Origin: Saprospiraceae bacterium
GTDB taxonomy: Bacteria; Bacteroidota; Bacteroidia; Chitinophagales; Saprospiraceae
Reading direction: 5' to 3'
DNA: 64,000 nucleotides
Assembly: GCA_016787525.1 (NCBI GenBank)
Contig: JAEUUP010000092.1
Span: forward strand, 102,062 to 166,061
In this document: in pieces, positions 51,618-60,788 of the stretch
How positions within the stretch are numbered: the first letter of the stretch is position 1
How the letters are laid out: the number at the start of each line of letters is the position of its first letter
Notes under the pieces: generated by a model
Database searches by the model: none
What the model saw: the letters and a program-made list of their open reading frames with translations, nothing else
What the model was told of the DNA's origin: nothing
Position numbers and translations under genes: made by a program

Positions 51618-53273
51618 ATGCAACACAAAGTTTTAAAGGTTAACGCAACCGATAACGTCATCGTCGCACTACGCGATTTGGAAGCAGGAGAAAACATCGC
51701 TTTTGAAGGCGAAAATTACATTTTACCCAATGCCATCAAAGCCAAGCACAAATTCGTTACACACGATTTGGCTGTTGGCGACCACGTGACGATGTATGGC
51801 GTTTTGGTCGGTAAAGCCACGCAACCTATCAAAAAAGGCGAACAAATCACGACGGCTAATCTCGTTCACGAGTCAGAAGATTATTCTACAAAAAAAAGAG
51901 CCCCCCTCAGTAGTTGGACTGCGCCAGACATCAAAAAATATGAAAATCGGACCTTCATGGGCTATCACCGTTCCGACGGGCAGGTGGGCATTTCCAATTA
52001 TTGGCTCGTCATTCCTTTGGTTTTTTGTGAAAATCGCAATATTTTGAAGCTAAAAGACGCTTTTGACAAAGCGTTGGGCTATGCTTTCCCCGATACTTAT
52101 TTGAAACAAACAGAGGATTTACTTGCCTTGCACAAAGCGGGCAAATTGGACGAAGTAGCCTCCTACAAAGCCGTCAATTATACAAAAACAACTGAGAAAT
52201 CACCCTATTTTAAAAACTTGGACGGCATCAAATTCCTTACCCACGAAATGGGTTGTGGCGGTTTGAATTCCGATCAAGAACGTTTAGCGGCTTTGTTTGC
52301 GGCTTATGCCAACAATGCGAACGTGGCAGGTGTCACTGTTTTGAGTTTGGGTTGTCAAAAAACGCAATATGCCGATATGATGCGCGAAATCGAGGCAAGA
52401 AATCCGCATTTCGATAAAAAAATCCTCTATTTTGACCAACAAACTTTTGGAACTGAGTTTGAAATGATGTCGGCAGCCATCAAACAAACGTTTTTGGCAT
52501 TAATTGAAGCTGACAAACAAGTGCGTCAACCTGCGCCTTTGTCGAAACTGCACATTGGTCTCAAATGTGGCGGCTCCGATGGCTTTTCGGGCATTTCAGC
52601 CAACCCCGTTTTGGGTCATTTGTCCGATTTGGTCGTGGCTTTGGGTGGCAAAACGAATTTGGCGGAATTTCCAGAACTCTGTGGCGTTGAACAAGAACTC
52701 ATCAATCGCTGTGTGACGGAAGATAAGGCTGAAAAATTTGAATATCTCATGCGTTCTTATTCAGATCAAGCGGCGGCACAAGGCGGCAGCTTCGATATGA
52801 ACCCCTCAGTAGGAAATATCAAAGACGGTTTGATTACCGATGCCATAAAATCCGCAGGCGCAGCCAAAAAAGGCGGAACGGCCCCCATTGTGGATGTTTT
52901 GAAATATACAGAAGTCGCTAAAGAATCAGGTTTGCATTTGGTTTGTACGCCTGGCAACGATGTGTTGGCAACAACGGGACAAGCTGCCGCAGGGGCGACA
53001 ATTATTCTTTTTACGACAGGTTTGGGAACACCTACTGGAAATCCTATCGCAGCAATGGTCAAAGTGTCAACCAATACGAAATTGGCGCAAAAAATGCCCG
53101 ATATTATTGATTTTGACTGCGGCGCAATCATCGAAGGCGAAAAAACAATCGCCGAAACAGCTGAAGATTTGCTGGATTACTGTATAGATTTGGCAAGCGG
53201 CAAATTCCGCACAAAAGCGCAAATCTTGGGTCAAGATGATTTCATTCCATGGCAAACGGGGATTAATTTATAG
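51618..53273 (+). CDS. UxaA/altronate-type dehydratase, probable L-fuconate dehydratase
   Basis: The 551-residue protein has a SAF domain (about 1-85) and the large UxaA/GarD domain (about 100-545) with GCGGLNSDQERLA, SLGCQKTQ, LKCGGSDGFSGISANP and TGLGTPTGNPIAAM. UxaA enzymes dehydrate altronate and related sugar acids. Among fucosidase, lactonase, dehydrogenase and hydrolase genes of the L-fucose pathway, and with no enolase-type fuconate dehydratase seen, it most likely dehydrates L-fuconate to 2-keto-3-deoxy-L-fuconate. This is inference from context. Decamer copies at 51901 and 52802. Confidence 0.8.
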   Translation: MQHKVLKVNATDNVIVALRDLEAGENIAFEGENYILPNAIKAKHKFVTHDLAVGDHVTMYGVLVGKATQPIKKGEQITTANLVHESEDYSTKKRAPLSSWTAPDIKKYENRTFMGYHRSDGQVGISNYWLVIPLVFCENRNILKLKDAFDKALGYAFPDTYLKQTEDLLALHKAGKLDEVASYKAVNYTKTTEKSPYFKNLDGIKFLTHEMGCGGLNSDQERLAALFAAYANNANVAGVTVLSLGCQKTQYADMMREIEARNPHFDKKILYFDQQTFGTEFEMMSAAIKQTFLALIEADKQVRQPAPLSKLHIGLKCGGSDGFSGISANPVLGHLSDLVVALGGKTNLAEFPELCGVEQELINRCVTEDKAEKFEYLMRSYSDQAAAQGGSFDMNPSVGNIKDGLITDAIKSAGAAKKGGTAPIVDVLKYTEVAKESGLHLVCTPGNDVLATTGQAAAGATIILFTTGLGTPTGNPIAAMVKVSTNTKLAQKMPDIIDFDCGAIIEGEKTIAETAEDLLDYCIDLASGKFRTKAQILGQDDFIPWQTGINL

Positions 53274-53340
53274 TTATTTCGCTTCGATTAGGTTTAAAAA
53301 TTCATTTTTTAGGTCTGGAAAATCGTTTTTAGGTTCGTCC

Positions 53341-53372
53341 AAGTTTGGGAAACTTCAAAGTTTCCTAAACTT
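53341..53372 (+). terminator. Hairpin after the dehydratase gene
   Basis: AAGTTTGGGAAACTT (53341-53355) pairs with AAGTTTCCTAAACTT (53358-53372) over 15 bp with one G-T pair. It may attenuate or end transcription before the fucosidase gene. A decamer copy lies at 53430. Confidence 0.6.
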
Positions 53373-53499
53373 TATAGGCTTCAACACACAAACTATTAAA
53401 AGGCAATATTATCAAAACCCCAAAATAGACCCCTCAGTATAAGTTCGTGTAATTTGTGAAAATTCGTGTCTAATAATCAAAACTAAATTCAACAAGACA

Positions 53500-54786
53500 A
53501 TGAAAAAACTACTTTACGCAGCAGCACTTTTATTATGTGTTGTCAAAACCGACGCACAAACTTATACACCTGCCGCTGAAAACCTAAAAGCCCGCGAGTG
53601 GTTTCAAGATGCCAAATTTGGACTTTTTGTTCATTGGGGCGTTTACAGTGTCTTGGGCGATGGCGAATGGGTGATGAACAATCAAAAAATTGATAAAAAA
53701 AACTATCAAAAACTCCCCGCCTTTTTCAATCCGACCGAATTTGACCCAAAAGAATGGGTGTCAATGGTGAAAGCCGCAGGCATGAAGTATATTACCATCA
53801 CCTCCAAACACCACGATGGTTTTGCGATGTTCGATTCCAAACAAACAGATTGGGACATCGTTGACCGCACGCCGTATAAAAAAGATGTCTTGAAAATGCT
53901 CGCAGATGAATGTCAAAAGCAGGGTATCAAACTTTTTTTCTACCATTCGCACCTCGATTGGTATCAAGACGATTATTATCCGCGTGGTGGCACAGGACAA
54001 AGCTCAGGTCGCCCTAATAAAGGAGATTTTAATAAATATCTCGATTTTATGGACGCTCAACTGACAGAACTGTTGACAAATTATGGTCCCATCGCAGGTA
54101 TTTGGTTCGATGGTTGGTGGGATAGAAAAGAAGCGGATTGGCGTTTACAAAAAACATATAGTTTGATTCACAAATTGCAACCGCAATGTCTGATAGGCAA
54201 TAATCACCATCAAGCACCGAAAGATGGCGAAGATTTTCAGATGTTTGAGAAAGATTTGCCGGGTAAAAACACCGCAGGATTCAATGAAGAGTCACAAATT
54301 GGTAAATTGCCCCTCGAAACGTGCGAAACGATGAACAATTCGTGGGGTTTTAATTTGCAAGACTCCAGATATAAATCTACTAAAAACTTGATTCAGTATT
54401 TGGTGAAAGCGGCGGGTAATAATGCCAATTTCCTTCTAAATGTGGGTCCGATGCCCAATGGCAAAATCCAACCCGAATTTGTAAAAACGCTTGGCGAAGT
54501 AGGTAAATGGTTGGAAAAGAATGGCGAAACCATTTACAATACACGTGGTGGCGTTGTGACGCAAAAATCGTGGGGTGTGACGACACAAAAAGGCAATACG
54601 ACGTATGTTCACGTATTACATGCCGAAGATTCAAAACTTTTGTTGACAGAAATCAAGCAAAAAATCAAAAGCGTCAAAGTGTATGGCTCAAATACGGCTT
54701 TAAAATTCAAACAAGACGAATTTGGTGTGGCGATTGAGTTGCCAAAGGTTTTGGATGACATAGATACGATTTTGGTGGTTGAATAA
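53500..54786 (+). CDS. Secreted alpha-L-fucosidase, GH29
   Basis: The 428-residue protein has a signal peptide (about 1-19) and a GH29 barrel: HWGVYSVLGDGEWV, TSKHHDGFAMFDS, and the nucleophile Asp204 in GIWFDGWWD. It releases L-fucose from glycans in the periplasm or at the surface, feeding FucP and the dehydrogenase downstream. The C-terminal beta domain (about 345-428) is short. This gene has no decamer copy, unlike its neighbours. Confidence 0.93.
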   Translation: MKKLLYAAALLLCVVKTDAQTYTPAAENLKAREWFQDAKFGLFVHWGVYSVLGDGEWVMNNQKIDKKNYQKLPAFFNPTEFDPKEWVSMVKAAGMKYITITSKHHDGFAMFDSKQTDWDIVDRTPYKKDVLKMLADECQKQGIKLFFYHSHLDWYQDDYYPRGGTGQSSGRPNKGDFNKYLDFMDAQLTELLTNYGPIAGIWFDGWWDRKEADWRLQKTYSLIHKLQPQCLIGNNHHQAPKDGEDFQMFEKDLPGKNTAGFNEESQIGKLPLETCETMNNSWGFNLQDSRYKSTKNLIQYLVKAAGNNANFLLNVGPMPNGKIQPEFVKTLGEVGKWLEKNGETIYNTRGGVVTQKSWGVTTQKGNTTYVHVLHAEDSKLLLTEIKQKIKSVKVYGSNTALKFKQDEFGVAIELPKVLDDIDTILVVE

Positions 54787-54794
54787 TTTCTCAG

Positions 54795-54824
54795 ATTTAC
54801 GAAATTTTGGGAAGTTTCGTAAAT
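54795..54824 (+). terminator. Hairpin after the fucosidase gene
   Basis: ATTTACGAAA (54795-54804) pairs with TTTCGTAAAT (54815-54824) around a 10-base loop, followed by a T-rich stretch. Confidence 0.55.
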
Positions 54825-54861
54825 TCTTTATCTTAACATCTTTTGTCTTTGTACTAAAAAT

Positions 54862-55626
54862 ATGCTTAGTTTAAAAAACAAAATAGCCATTGTCACAGGT
54901 GGCGGAAGTGGTATCGGCCGAGCCATTGCAACGCTTTTTGCCAAACAAGGCGCAGTCGTTCACATCATCGAACTCAATGAATCGGCAGCAAAAGACGCTG
55001 TGGAACAGATTCATACTGAGGGGGGTCATGCAATGACGCATAGTTGCAATGTGGCGATTCAAAATGAAGTCAAAACTGTGTTTGAACGCATCGGACAATT
55101 CGATATTTTGGTCAATAATGCAGGCATTGCTCACGTGGGCAATGTCGAAAACACCTCAGAAACCGATTTTGAACGCGTTTTCAACGTCAATGTCAAAGGC
55201 GTTTACAATTGTTTGCACTGTGCAGTGCCTCAATTCAAGCAGAATGGCGGCGGTGTTATTCTCAATATGGCTTCTGTGGCCGCATTGGTGGGTTTGAACG
55301 ACCGTTTGGCTTATTCTATGTCGAAAGGAGCCGTTATGGCGATGACAATGGCGACGGCCAAAGATTATGTTCAGAATAATATTCGCTGCAATTCTATTTC
55401 GCCTGCCCGCGTGCATACACCTTTTGTAGATGGCTTTTTAGCCAAAAATTATCCGGGAAAAGAAGCCGAAATGTTTGAAAATTTATCGAAAACACAACCG
55501 ATTGGGCGCATGGGCAAGCCTGAGGAGATAGCAAACTTAGCACTTTTTTTATGTTCCGAAGAAGCGGCCTTCATAACAGGCTGCGATTATCCGATTGACG
55601 GCGGATTTGTAAAACTGAATACATAA
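54862..55626 (+). CDS. Short-chain dehydrogenase, probable 2-keto-3-deoxy-L-fuconate dehydrogenase
   Basis: The 254-residue protein is a classical SDR: TGGGSGIGRAIA (about 11-22), NNAG (about 86), Ser and YSMSK (about 152-156), and PIDGGF at the end. By context it oxidises 2-keto-3-deoxy-L-fuconate to the 2,4-diketo acid used by the next gene product. Decamer copy at 55014 in the Thr-Glu-Gly frame. Confidence 0.83.
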   Translation: MLSLKNKIAIVTGGGSGIGRAIATLFAKQGAVVHIIELNESAAKDAVEQIHTEGGHAMTHSCNVAIQNEVKTVFERIGQFDILVNNAGIAHVGNVENTSETDFERVFNVNVKGVYNCLHCAVPQFKQNGGGVILNMASVAALVGLNDRLAYSMSKGAVMAMTMATAKDYVQNNIRCNSISPARVHTPFVDGFLAKNYPGKEAEMFENLSKTQPIGRMGKPEEIANLALFLCSEEAAFITGCDYPIDGGFVKLNT

Positions 55627-55631
55627 CCAAT

Positions 55632-55664
55632 ACCATCGTCGAAGTTTTGAACTTCGACGACGGT
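55632..55664 (+). terminator. Short hairpin between dehydrogenase and hydrolase genes
   Basis: CCATCGTCGAAGTT and AACTTCGACGACGG pair at 13 of 14 positions around a TTG loop. It may be an mRNA-stability or attenuation element rather than a full terminator, given the 52-bp gap to the next start. Confidence 0.6.
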
Positions 55665-55678
55665 AAAAATCTTAAAAA

Positions 55679-56536
55679 ATGAAACTTTTACGCTTTGGCG
55701 AATTTGAACAAGAAAAACCTGCCGTTGAATTAGCAAATGGCAAACGCATTGATGTTTCGGCTTTTGGCGAAGATTATAACGAAAACTTTTTTGGTACTGA
55801 GGGGGTCGCTCGTTTAGCAACTTGGTTGGAAACAAACGCCGAAAATTGTCCCGAAGTGCCTGCTGAAGCCCGTTTGGGGTCGTGTATTGCGCGACCATCT
55901 AAAATTGTGTGTATCGGATTAAACTATGCCAAACATGCTGCCGAATCGGGCATGGCTGTGCCAACAGAGCCAGTCGTTTTTTTCAAATCAACAACGGCTT
56001 TGTGTGGACCTAATGACAATGTTATCATCCCCAGAAACTCTGAAAAAACAGATTGGGAGGTCGAGTTAGCCGTTATCATAAGTAAAAAAGCCTCTTATGT
56101 TGAAGAAACAGATGCGATGGACTATGTAGCAGGTTATGCTTTGCACAATGATTATTCTGAGCGCGCTTTTCAGTTGGAACGCGGCGGACAATGGGTAAAA
56201 GGCAAAAGTAACGACACTTTCGCGCCCTTAGGCCCTTGGTTGGTGACTAAAGACGAAATTGAAGACCCCGAAAGCCTACGCCTTTGGTTGAGCATTGACG
56301 GAGAAATGTTGCAAGACTCTAATACCAATGATATGATTTTTGGTATCAAACACATCGTCAGTTATCTCAGCCAATTTATGACTTTGCTCCCAGGTGATGT
56401 CATTTCGACGGGTACACCTTTCGGTGTGGGTTTAGGTTTCAAGCCACCGCGTTATTTGAAAGGTGGCGAGGTGATTGAATTGGGTATTGATGGTTTGGGA
56501 ACACAAAGGCAGGTGGCTGTTCGGTATGGCGAATGA
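55679..56536 (+). CDS. Fumarylacetoacetate-hydrolase family, probable 2,4-diketo-3-deoxy-L-fuconate hydrolase
   Basis: The 285-residue protein has the FAH domain (about 70-280): CIGLNYAKHAAESG, EPVVFFKSTTALCGPNDNV, metal ligands in DWEVELAVII and HNDYSERAFQ, and STGTPFGVGLG. In the non-phosphorylative L-fucose pathway this family splits the diketo acid to pyruvate and L-lactate. Final step is inferred from order. Decamer copy at 55795. Confidence 0.85.
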   Translation: MKLLRFGEFEQEKPAVELANGKRIDVSAFGEDYNENFFGTEGVARLATWLETNAENCPEVPAEARLGSCIARPSKIVCIGLNYAKHAAESGMAVPTEPVVFFKSTTALCGPNDNVIIPRNSEKTDWEVELAVIISKKASYVEETDAMDYVAGYALHNDYSERAFQLERGGQWVKGKSNDTFAPLGPWLVTKDEIEDPESLRLWLSIDGEMLQDSNTNDMIFGIKHIVSYLSQFMTLLPGDVISTGTPFGVGLGFKPPRYLKGGEVIELGIDGLGTQRQVAVRYGE

Positions 56537-56541
56537 TATTT

Positions 56542-57150
56542 TTATTTTTGAGTAAAGCTGATGTTCTCATAAATATCAACCAAATTCACCGAAACGCCGA
56601 GCGAACGTAACAAAATAGCGTTGTTTAAATTTGTTTCTTGACTTTTTATCCAAGTCGTGGGCGTTTCTCTAAACCAAGTTTCGACAAGTGGCGAGTCTTG
56701 CTCAACCAAAACGTACTCTTTGAAAGAAGGAATGGTTTCATAGATGAAAAACTTAGCACCTCTGTCGTATTTTGCTGTGCTTTTTGACAAAACTTCAACG
56801 ATGACAAGCGGATTAACGATAAGGTCTTCGCGGTCTTCCCAAAATTCGGGTTGCTCGCAAATAACCAAAGCATCGGGATAAAGAACTTTGTCAGCCGCTT
56901 CGATATAAATTTTTTGGTCACTGTTGATGACCCAAAATTTTTGAGGCAAAGGCTTGACAAGATATTTTAGTGCTGCTACCAAATTTGAAGATATGGCATT
57001 ATGATTAAATTTTCCCCCAGGCATTCGTATGATTTTACCGTTATGAAATTCATGTTTATAGACCGATTTTTCCTCTTTTTCGAGGTATTCTCGAAGCGAG
57101 TAAAGACGTTCAGACTTTTTAACAGCCTTTTTTTCTAATAGAGCGACCAT
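56542..57150 (-). CDS. Uma2-family (DUF820) PD-(D/E)XK nuclease-fold protein, antisense in the fucose genes
   Basis: The 202-residue protein has the Uma2 core: HEFHNGKIIRMPGGKFNHNAISSNL, VLYPDALVICEQPEFW, LIVNPLVIVEVLSKSTAKYDRGAKFFIYETIPSFKEYVLVEQ. The fold is of restriction-endonuclease type; the biological role of Uma2 proteins, abundant in cyanobacteria and Bacteroidota, is unknown. It lies antisense six bases after the hydrolase stop and 63 bp before the lactonase start. No decamer copy inside. Confidence 0.87.
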   Translation of the reverse strand: MVALLEKKAVKKSERLYSLREYLEKEEKSVYKHEFHNGKIIRMPGGKFNHNAISSNLVAALKYLVKPLPQKFWVINSDQKIYIEAADKVLYPDALVICEQPEFWEDREDLIVNPLVIVEVLSKSTAKYDRGAKFFIYETIPSFKEYVLVEQDSPLVETWFRETPTTWIKSQETNLNNAILLRSLGVSVNLVDIYENISFTQK

Positions 57151-57212
57151 TATTTTCTATTTTTTTAGCAAATTTAATTGTTTTTGATGAAAAACCCAAA
57201 ATCAGAATTAAG

Positions 57213-58043
57213 ATGACAATTGACGCACACCAACATTTTTGGCATTTCGATCCCGTCCGCGATGCGTGGATTACTGAGGGGTCTATGTCGGTCATTCGGC
57301 GAGATTTTTTGCCAAGCGATTTATCTCCCATTTTGCAGCAAAATGGTATAGATGGTTGCATCGCCGTTCAAGCCGATCAATCGGAAATGGAGACACATTT
57401 TCTATTGGAATTGGCAGCTCAATATGACTTCATAAAAGGCGTTGTCGGTTGGGTGGATTTAAAAGCGGATAACCTTTCGGAGCGTTTGGATTATTATACA
57501 TTATTTCCAAAACTCAAAGGTTTCCGACATATTTTGCAAGGTGAGAAGCCTGAGTTTATGCTCCAACCACGATTTACTGAGGGGGTGCGTTTATTGGGTC
57601 AAAAAGGTTTTACTTACGATATTTTAGTTTTTCCAAAACATTTAAAAGCTGTAAAAGTATTCTTAAAAAAGTGTGAGAATCAACCGTTTGTGATTGACCA
57701 TTTGGCAAAACCATATATCAAACGTGGCTTAATCAAAGAATGGGCAAAAGACATACGCAGCATTGCCAAACACGAAAATGTGTCGTGCAAAATATCGGGT
57801 ATGGTCACAGAAGCCGATTGGCAAAACTGGAAAGAGAGCGATTTTACACCTTATTTGGATACTATTCTTGAAGCCTTTGGAACGGATAGGGTGATGTATG
57901 GCTCGGATTGGCCTGTTTGTTTGGTAGCTGCGAGTTATGAAAAACAGTTTTCTATTGTCAAAAACTATATAAAAAAACTATCAGATACTGAGGGGGATAA
58001 AATTATGGGTGACAATGCCGCACGTTTTTACAAAACAGCATAA
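57213..58043 (+). CDS. Amidohydrolase-family L-fucono-1,5-lactonase
   Basis: The 276-residue protein begins MTIDAHQHFWHFDPVRDAWIT, the hallmark of COG3618 amidohydrolases that include L-fuconolactonase and L-rhamnono-lactonase. Metal-site His in AHQHFW, the central FVIDHLAKP and the late Asp in YGSDWPV are present. It hydrolyses L-fuconolactone made by the sugar dehydrogenase. Three decamer copies (57272, 57575, 57986), all in the Thr-Glu-Gly frame. Confidence 0.88.
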   Translation: MTIDAHQHFWHFDPVRDAWITEGSMSVIRRDFLPSDLSPILQQNGIDGCIAVQADQSEMETHFLLELAAQYDFIKGVVGWVDLKADNLSERLDYYTLFPKLKGFRHILQGEKPEFMLQPRFTEGVRLLGQKGFTYDILVFPKHLKAVKVFLKKCENQPFVIDHLAKPYIKRGLIKEWAKDIRSIAKHENVSCKISGMVTEADWQNWKESDFTPYLDTILEAFGTDRVMYGSDWPVCLVAASYEKQFSIVKNYIKKLSDTEGDKIMGDNAARFYKTA

Positions 58044-58122
58044 AACCAGCATATTTTGATAGCGACATTTAAAAGTTTTAAACACTCACTGTTTTTCGCT
58101 TCGCTCAAAATGCGTGCTTTGG

Positions 58123-58197
58123 AATAATTTTATTCAGAGCGGAGTCAGTTTTGAGTTTGAAAAACTCAAAACTGACTCCGCTCTGAATAAAATTATT
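58123..58197. terminator. Perfect palindrome with 36-bp arms and a three-base loop
   Basis: Left arm 58123-58158 (AATAATTTTATTCAGAGCGG, then AGTCAG, TTTTGAG, TTT) is fully complementary to 58162-58197 around a GAA loop, followed by TTT. It lies after the lactonase stop and before the permease gene and could act as a very stable terminator. Confidence 0.9.
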
Positions 58198-58297
58198 TTT
58201 GTAACGAGGGAGCTTGCGACCAATGTTGTGTATATTCTCAGTATTTTTCTATGTTGTTATCAAATTCTATAAGTTTTGATTCTGATAATACCTAACT

Positions 58298-59629
58298 ATG
58301 ACTCTTTTAATCACCGTAATAGGAATTCTAATATTGGTATTACTCATTTCCTATTTCAAAATCCATACTTTTTTGGCATTTCTGATTGTATCAATCGGTA
58401 TAGGTCTTTGTTTGGGTATGCACCCCGAGGCGATGATGAAATCCATTCAGAATGGCATAGGTAGTACGTTGGGTTCGATAGTCAGTATCATTGCTTTGGG
58501 TGCTATGTTGGGAAAAATAGTCGCCATCAGCGGTGCAGCGCAACAAATAGCGCAAACCATGGTGAATTTGGTCGGCACAGAACACATTCGTTGGGCATTT
58601 ATGATAACGGGTTTTATCGTCGGTTTGCCTTTGTTTTATTCCGTTGGGTTTATGTTGATTGTGCCTTTAGCCATCACGGTTGCGCATCGGTACAATTTGT
58701 CGGCGATTTACATCGGCTTGCCGCTTTTGGCATCTTTATCGGTCACGCAAGGATATTTGCCGCCGCATCCTGCGCCCTTATTTTTAGTGAAACAATTGAA
58801 TGCGGACATGGGTTTGACCTTATTTTATGGCATCATCATATCCATTCCAGCGATTTTAATATCGGGTGCATTATATGGTTCGACGGTCAAAAACTATATG
58901 CAGCCGCCGAATTTGTCATTCGTCGCACCACAAATAGCGGCTGAAAACTTGCCTTCGGCCCCCCTCAGTATTTTCACTGTTTTATTGCCTATTGTGTTGA
59001 TTGGTGTTGGGTCAATCGTGCCGCCGTATTTGTCGGAGGGTTTATTGAAGCAGTTTTTTCTATTCATTGGCGATGCCACGGTGAGTTTATTGATAGCCGT
59101 GCTGTTCGCGTCTTACGCATTGGGTCTATTTTCTCCAAAGAATGCTTCTAAAAAAAGCCTAAAACAAAGCGAAATCACGCATTTTTTTGGCGATGCTATG
59201 AAAGATGTGGCTTCATTGTTCCTCATTTTTGGCGGTGCGGGTGCGTTGAAACAGATACTCACAGATGGCGGCGTTTCGCAAACCATCGCCGACATCATGA
59301 AAGATTCAAACATGAATCTCTACGTGTCAGGTTGGTTAGTGGCGGCGATTATTCGTGTTTGTGTCGGTTCTTCGACTGTTTCGGGTATCACGACGGCAGG
59401 TTTTATCGCTCCTTTGATGACCACCACCGCCATCAATCCCAATTTGATGGTGTTGAGCATCGGTGCAGGCAGTATGATGTTTTCACACGTCAACGACACG
59501 GGCTTTTGGTTATTCAGAGAATATTTTCAATTGTCTTTTAAAGATACGCTCAAAACATGGTCAGTCATGGACACCTTGGTTTCAATAACGGGGCTATTGG
59601 GTGTGTTAGTGATGCAGTATTTTATATGA
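58298..59629 (+). CDS. GntP-family sugar-acid permease
   Basis: The 443-residue protein has about twelve membrane helices and GntP-family motifs (ISGAAQQIAQTMVNLVG; PLFYSVGFMLIVPL; VTQGYLPPHPAPLFLV; AGSMMFSHVNDTGFWLFREYFQLS). GntP proteins carry gluconate or related sugar acids with protons; here L-fuconate or another pathway acid is likely. Decamer copy at 58959 read Pro-Leu-Ser. Confidence 0.88.
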   Translation: MTLLITVIGILILVLLISYFKIHTFLAFLIVSIGIGLCLGMHPEAMMKSIQNGIGSTLGSIVSIIALGAMLGKIVAISGAAQQIAQTMVNLVGTEHIRWAFMITGFIVGLPLFYSVGFMLIVPLAITVAHRYNLSAIYIGLPLLASLSVTQGYLPPHPAPLFLVKQLNADMGLTLFYGIIISIPAILISGALYGSTVKNYMQPPNLSFVAPQIAAENLPSAPLSIFTVLLPIVLIGVGSIVPPYLSEGLLKQFFLFIGDATVSLLIAVLFASYALGLFSPKNASKKSLKQSEITHFFGDAMKDVASLFLIFGGAGALKQILTDGGVSQTIADIMKDSNMNLYVSGWLVAAIIRVCVGSSTVSGITTAGFIAPLMTTTAINPNLMVLSIGAGSMMFSHVNDTGFWLFREYFQLSFKDTLKTWSVMDTLVSITGLLGVLVMQYFI

Positions 59630-59681
59630 GTCGGCTGTTTATAATCCTATGATTTTGTTATAATCTGAAAATCAGTTCATT

Positions 59682-60692
59682 ATGAAATCAATTTTATTAG
59701 AAAAACCCTATCATTTTACCTATAAAGACATTGAATCGGACGAATCACTCGCACCCGACCAAGTGCTTTTGAAAATCCACAACATTGGCATTTGTGGTAC
59801 AGATTATCATGCCTTTCGAGGCAATCAACCCTTTTTCAGTTATCCACGACGTTTGGGACATGAGTTGGGGGTAGAGATTGTGGCTTTGGGCAGTGGTGTT
59901 GATGCGGAAAAGTACCCCCTCAGTAGTCGGGGGTCTGTTGAGCCATATTTGCATTGTGGCGTGTGCCAAGCTTGTCGGCGAGGTAAGACGAATTGTTGTG
60001 AAAGTTTGCAAGTTTTGGGTGTGCATACTGAGGGGGGGATGACAGAATTTCTGAAAGTGCCTGCGGCAAAAGTTCATCTATCAAAAAAACTGACTTTTGA
60101 GCAATTGGCTTTGGTCGAAACATTGGCTATTGGTTGTCATGCTGTTGATAGAGCGAAAATTGAAGCCCATGACAGTGTTTTAATCATTGGTGCAGGCCCG
60201 ATTGGCTTGTCGGTTGTGGAATTTGCGCGGATGAAAACGGCTTCTGTTTTTGTTTTAGATAGAGACGAAAATCGCTTAACTTTTTGCCGAAATAACTACG
60301 GTGTACAGACTGTTTTAGCTGCGGAGGGTTTCGATTTACTGTCTTTTATGCCCGAAAAACCGACCATCATCTTTGATGCCACAGGCAACGAACAATCTAT
60401 GAACGACACCGTGAAAACCATTGCCCACAGTGGAAAAATCGTTTTTGTCGGCTTGCATCAAGGTTTTATTCAGATAAAAGATTCTGAGTTTCACAGAAAA
60501 GAAGTGACGCTTATGGCTTCTCGGAACGCCTTACCACAAGATTTTGAATTTATCATTCAAAAAATGGAGGAAGGTGTGATTGATACCTCCAAATGGATAA
60601 CGCATCGGGCAGATTTCGACGATATGTTGCAACATTTTGAGACTTGGTTGAAGCCTGAAAGTCGGGTGATAAAGGCGGTTGTACAGTTGTAA
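59682..60692 (+). CDS. Zinc-dependent alcohol dehydrogenase (MDR family)
   Basis: The 336-residue protein has the catalytic zinc motif (GICGTDYH; GHELGVE), the structural zinc Cys cluster (CGVCQACRRGKTNCC) and a Rossmann segment VLIIGAGPIGLSVVEFA. It may oxidise L-fucose, L-galactose or a pathway intermediate such as lactaldehyde. Cluster context favours fucose or an analogue, but the SDR at 61299 is an alternative first enzyme. Decamer copies at 59915 and 60026. Confidence 0.85.
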   Translation: MKSILLEKPYHFTYKDIESDESLAPDQVLLKIHNIGICGTDYHAFRGNQPFFSYPRRLGHELGVEIVALGSGVDAEKYPLSSRGSVEPYLHCGVCQACRRGKTNCCESLQVLGVHTEGGMTEFLKVPAAKVHLSKKLTFEQLALVETLAIGCHAVDRAKIEAHDSVLIIGAGPIGLSVVEFARMKTASVFVLDRDENRLTFCRNNYGVQTVLAAEGFDLLSFMPEKPTIIFDATGNEQSMNDTVKTIAHSGKIVFVGLHQGFIQIKDSEFHRKEVTLMASRNALPQDFEFIIQKMEEGVIDTSKWITHRADFDDMLQHFETWLKPESRVIKAVVQL

Positions 60693-60788
60693 ATAGAAAT
60701 GAACGTAACTGTTTAGGTTAATGTAAATACATAAGTCGAAATATAAATTAAAACATTGAGTTTTTCTATTTGCCCAAAATCTGATAAA

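Larger units (their letters stand above)
579..59926 (-). repeat. Iterated decamer, copies in minus orientation (CCCCTCAGTA on the plus strand)
   Basis: Approximate starts on the plus strand: 579, 1898, 2267, 4850 (CCCCTCAGTG), 6251, 7039, 7798, 8485, 9291, 10340, 12103, 14154, 15460, 18011, 18499, 20508, 23668, 24410, 30689, 33171, 35157, 35394 (CCCCTCAGTC), 37077, 40076, 46118, 49711, 51192, 51901, 52802, 53430, 58959, 59915. That is 32 copies, counted by eye. Degenerate copies: 17071 (CTCCCTCAGTA), 19504 (CCCCGTCAGTA), 46957 (CTCCCTCAGTG), 49495 (CTCCCTCAGTA). Confidence 0.95.

Noticed and set aside
58247..58256. TTCTCAGTAT after the large palindrome as a reversed copy
   Set aside because: The C tract is absent, so only a seven-base match remains.
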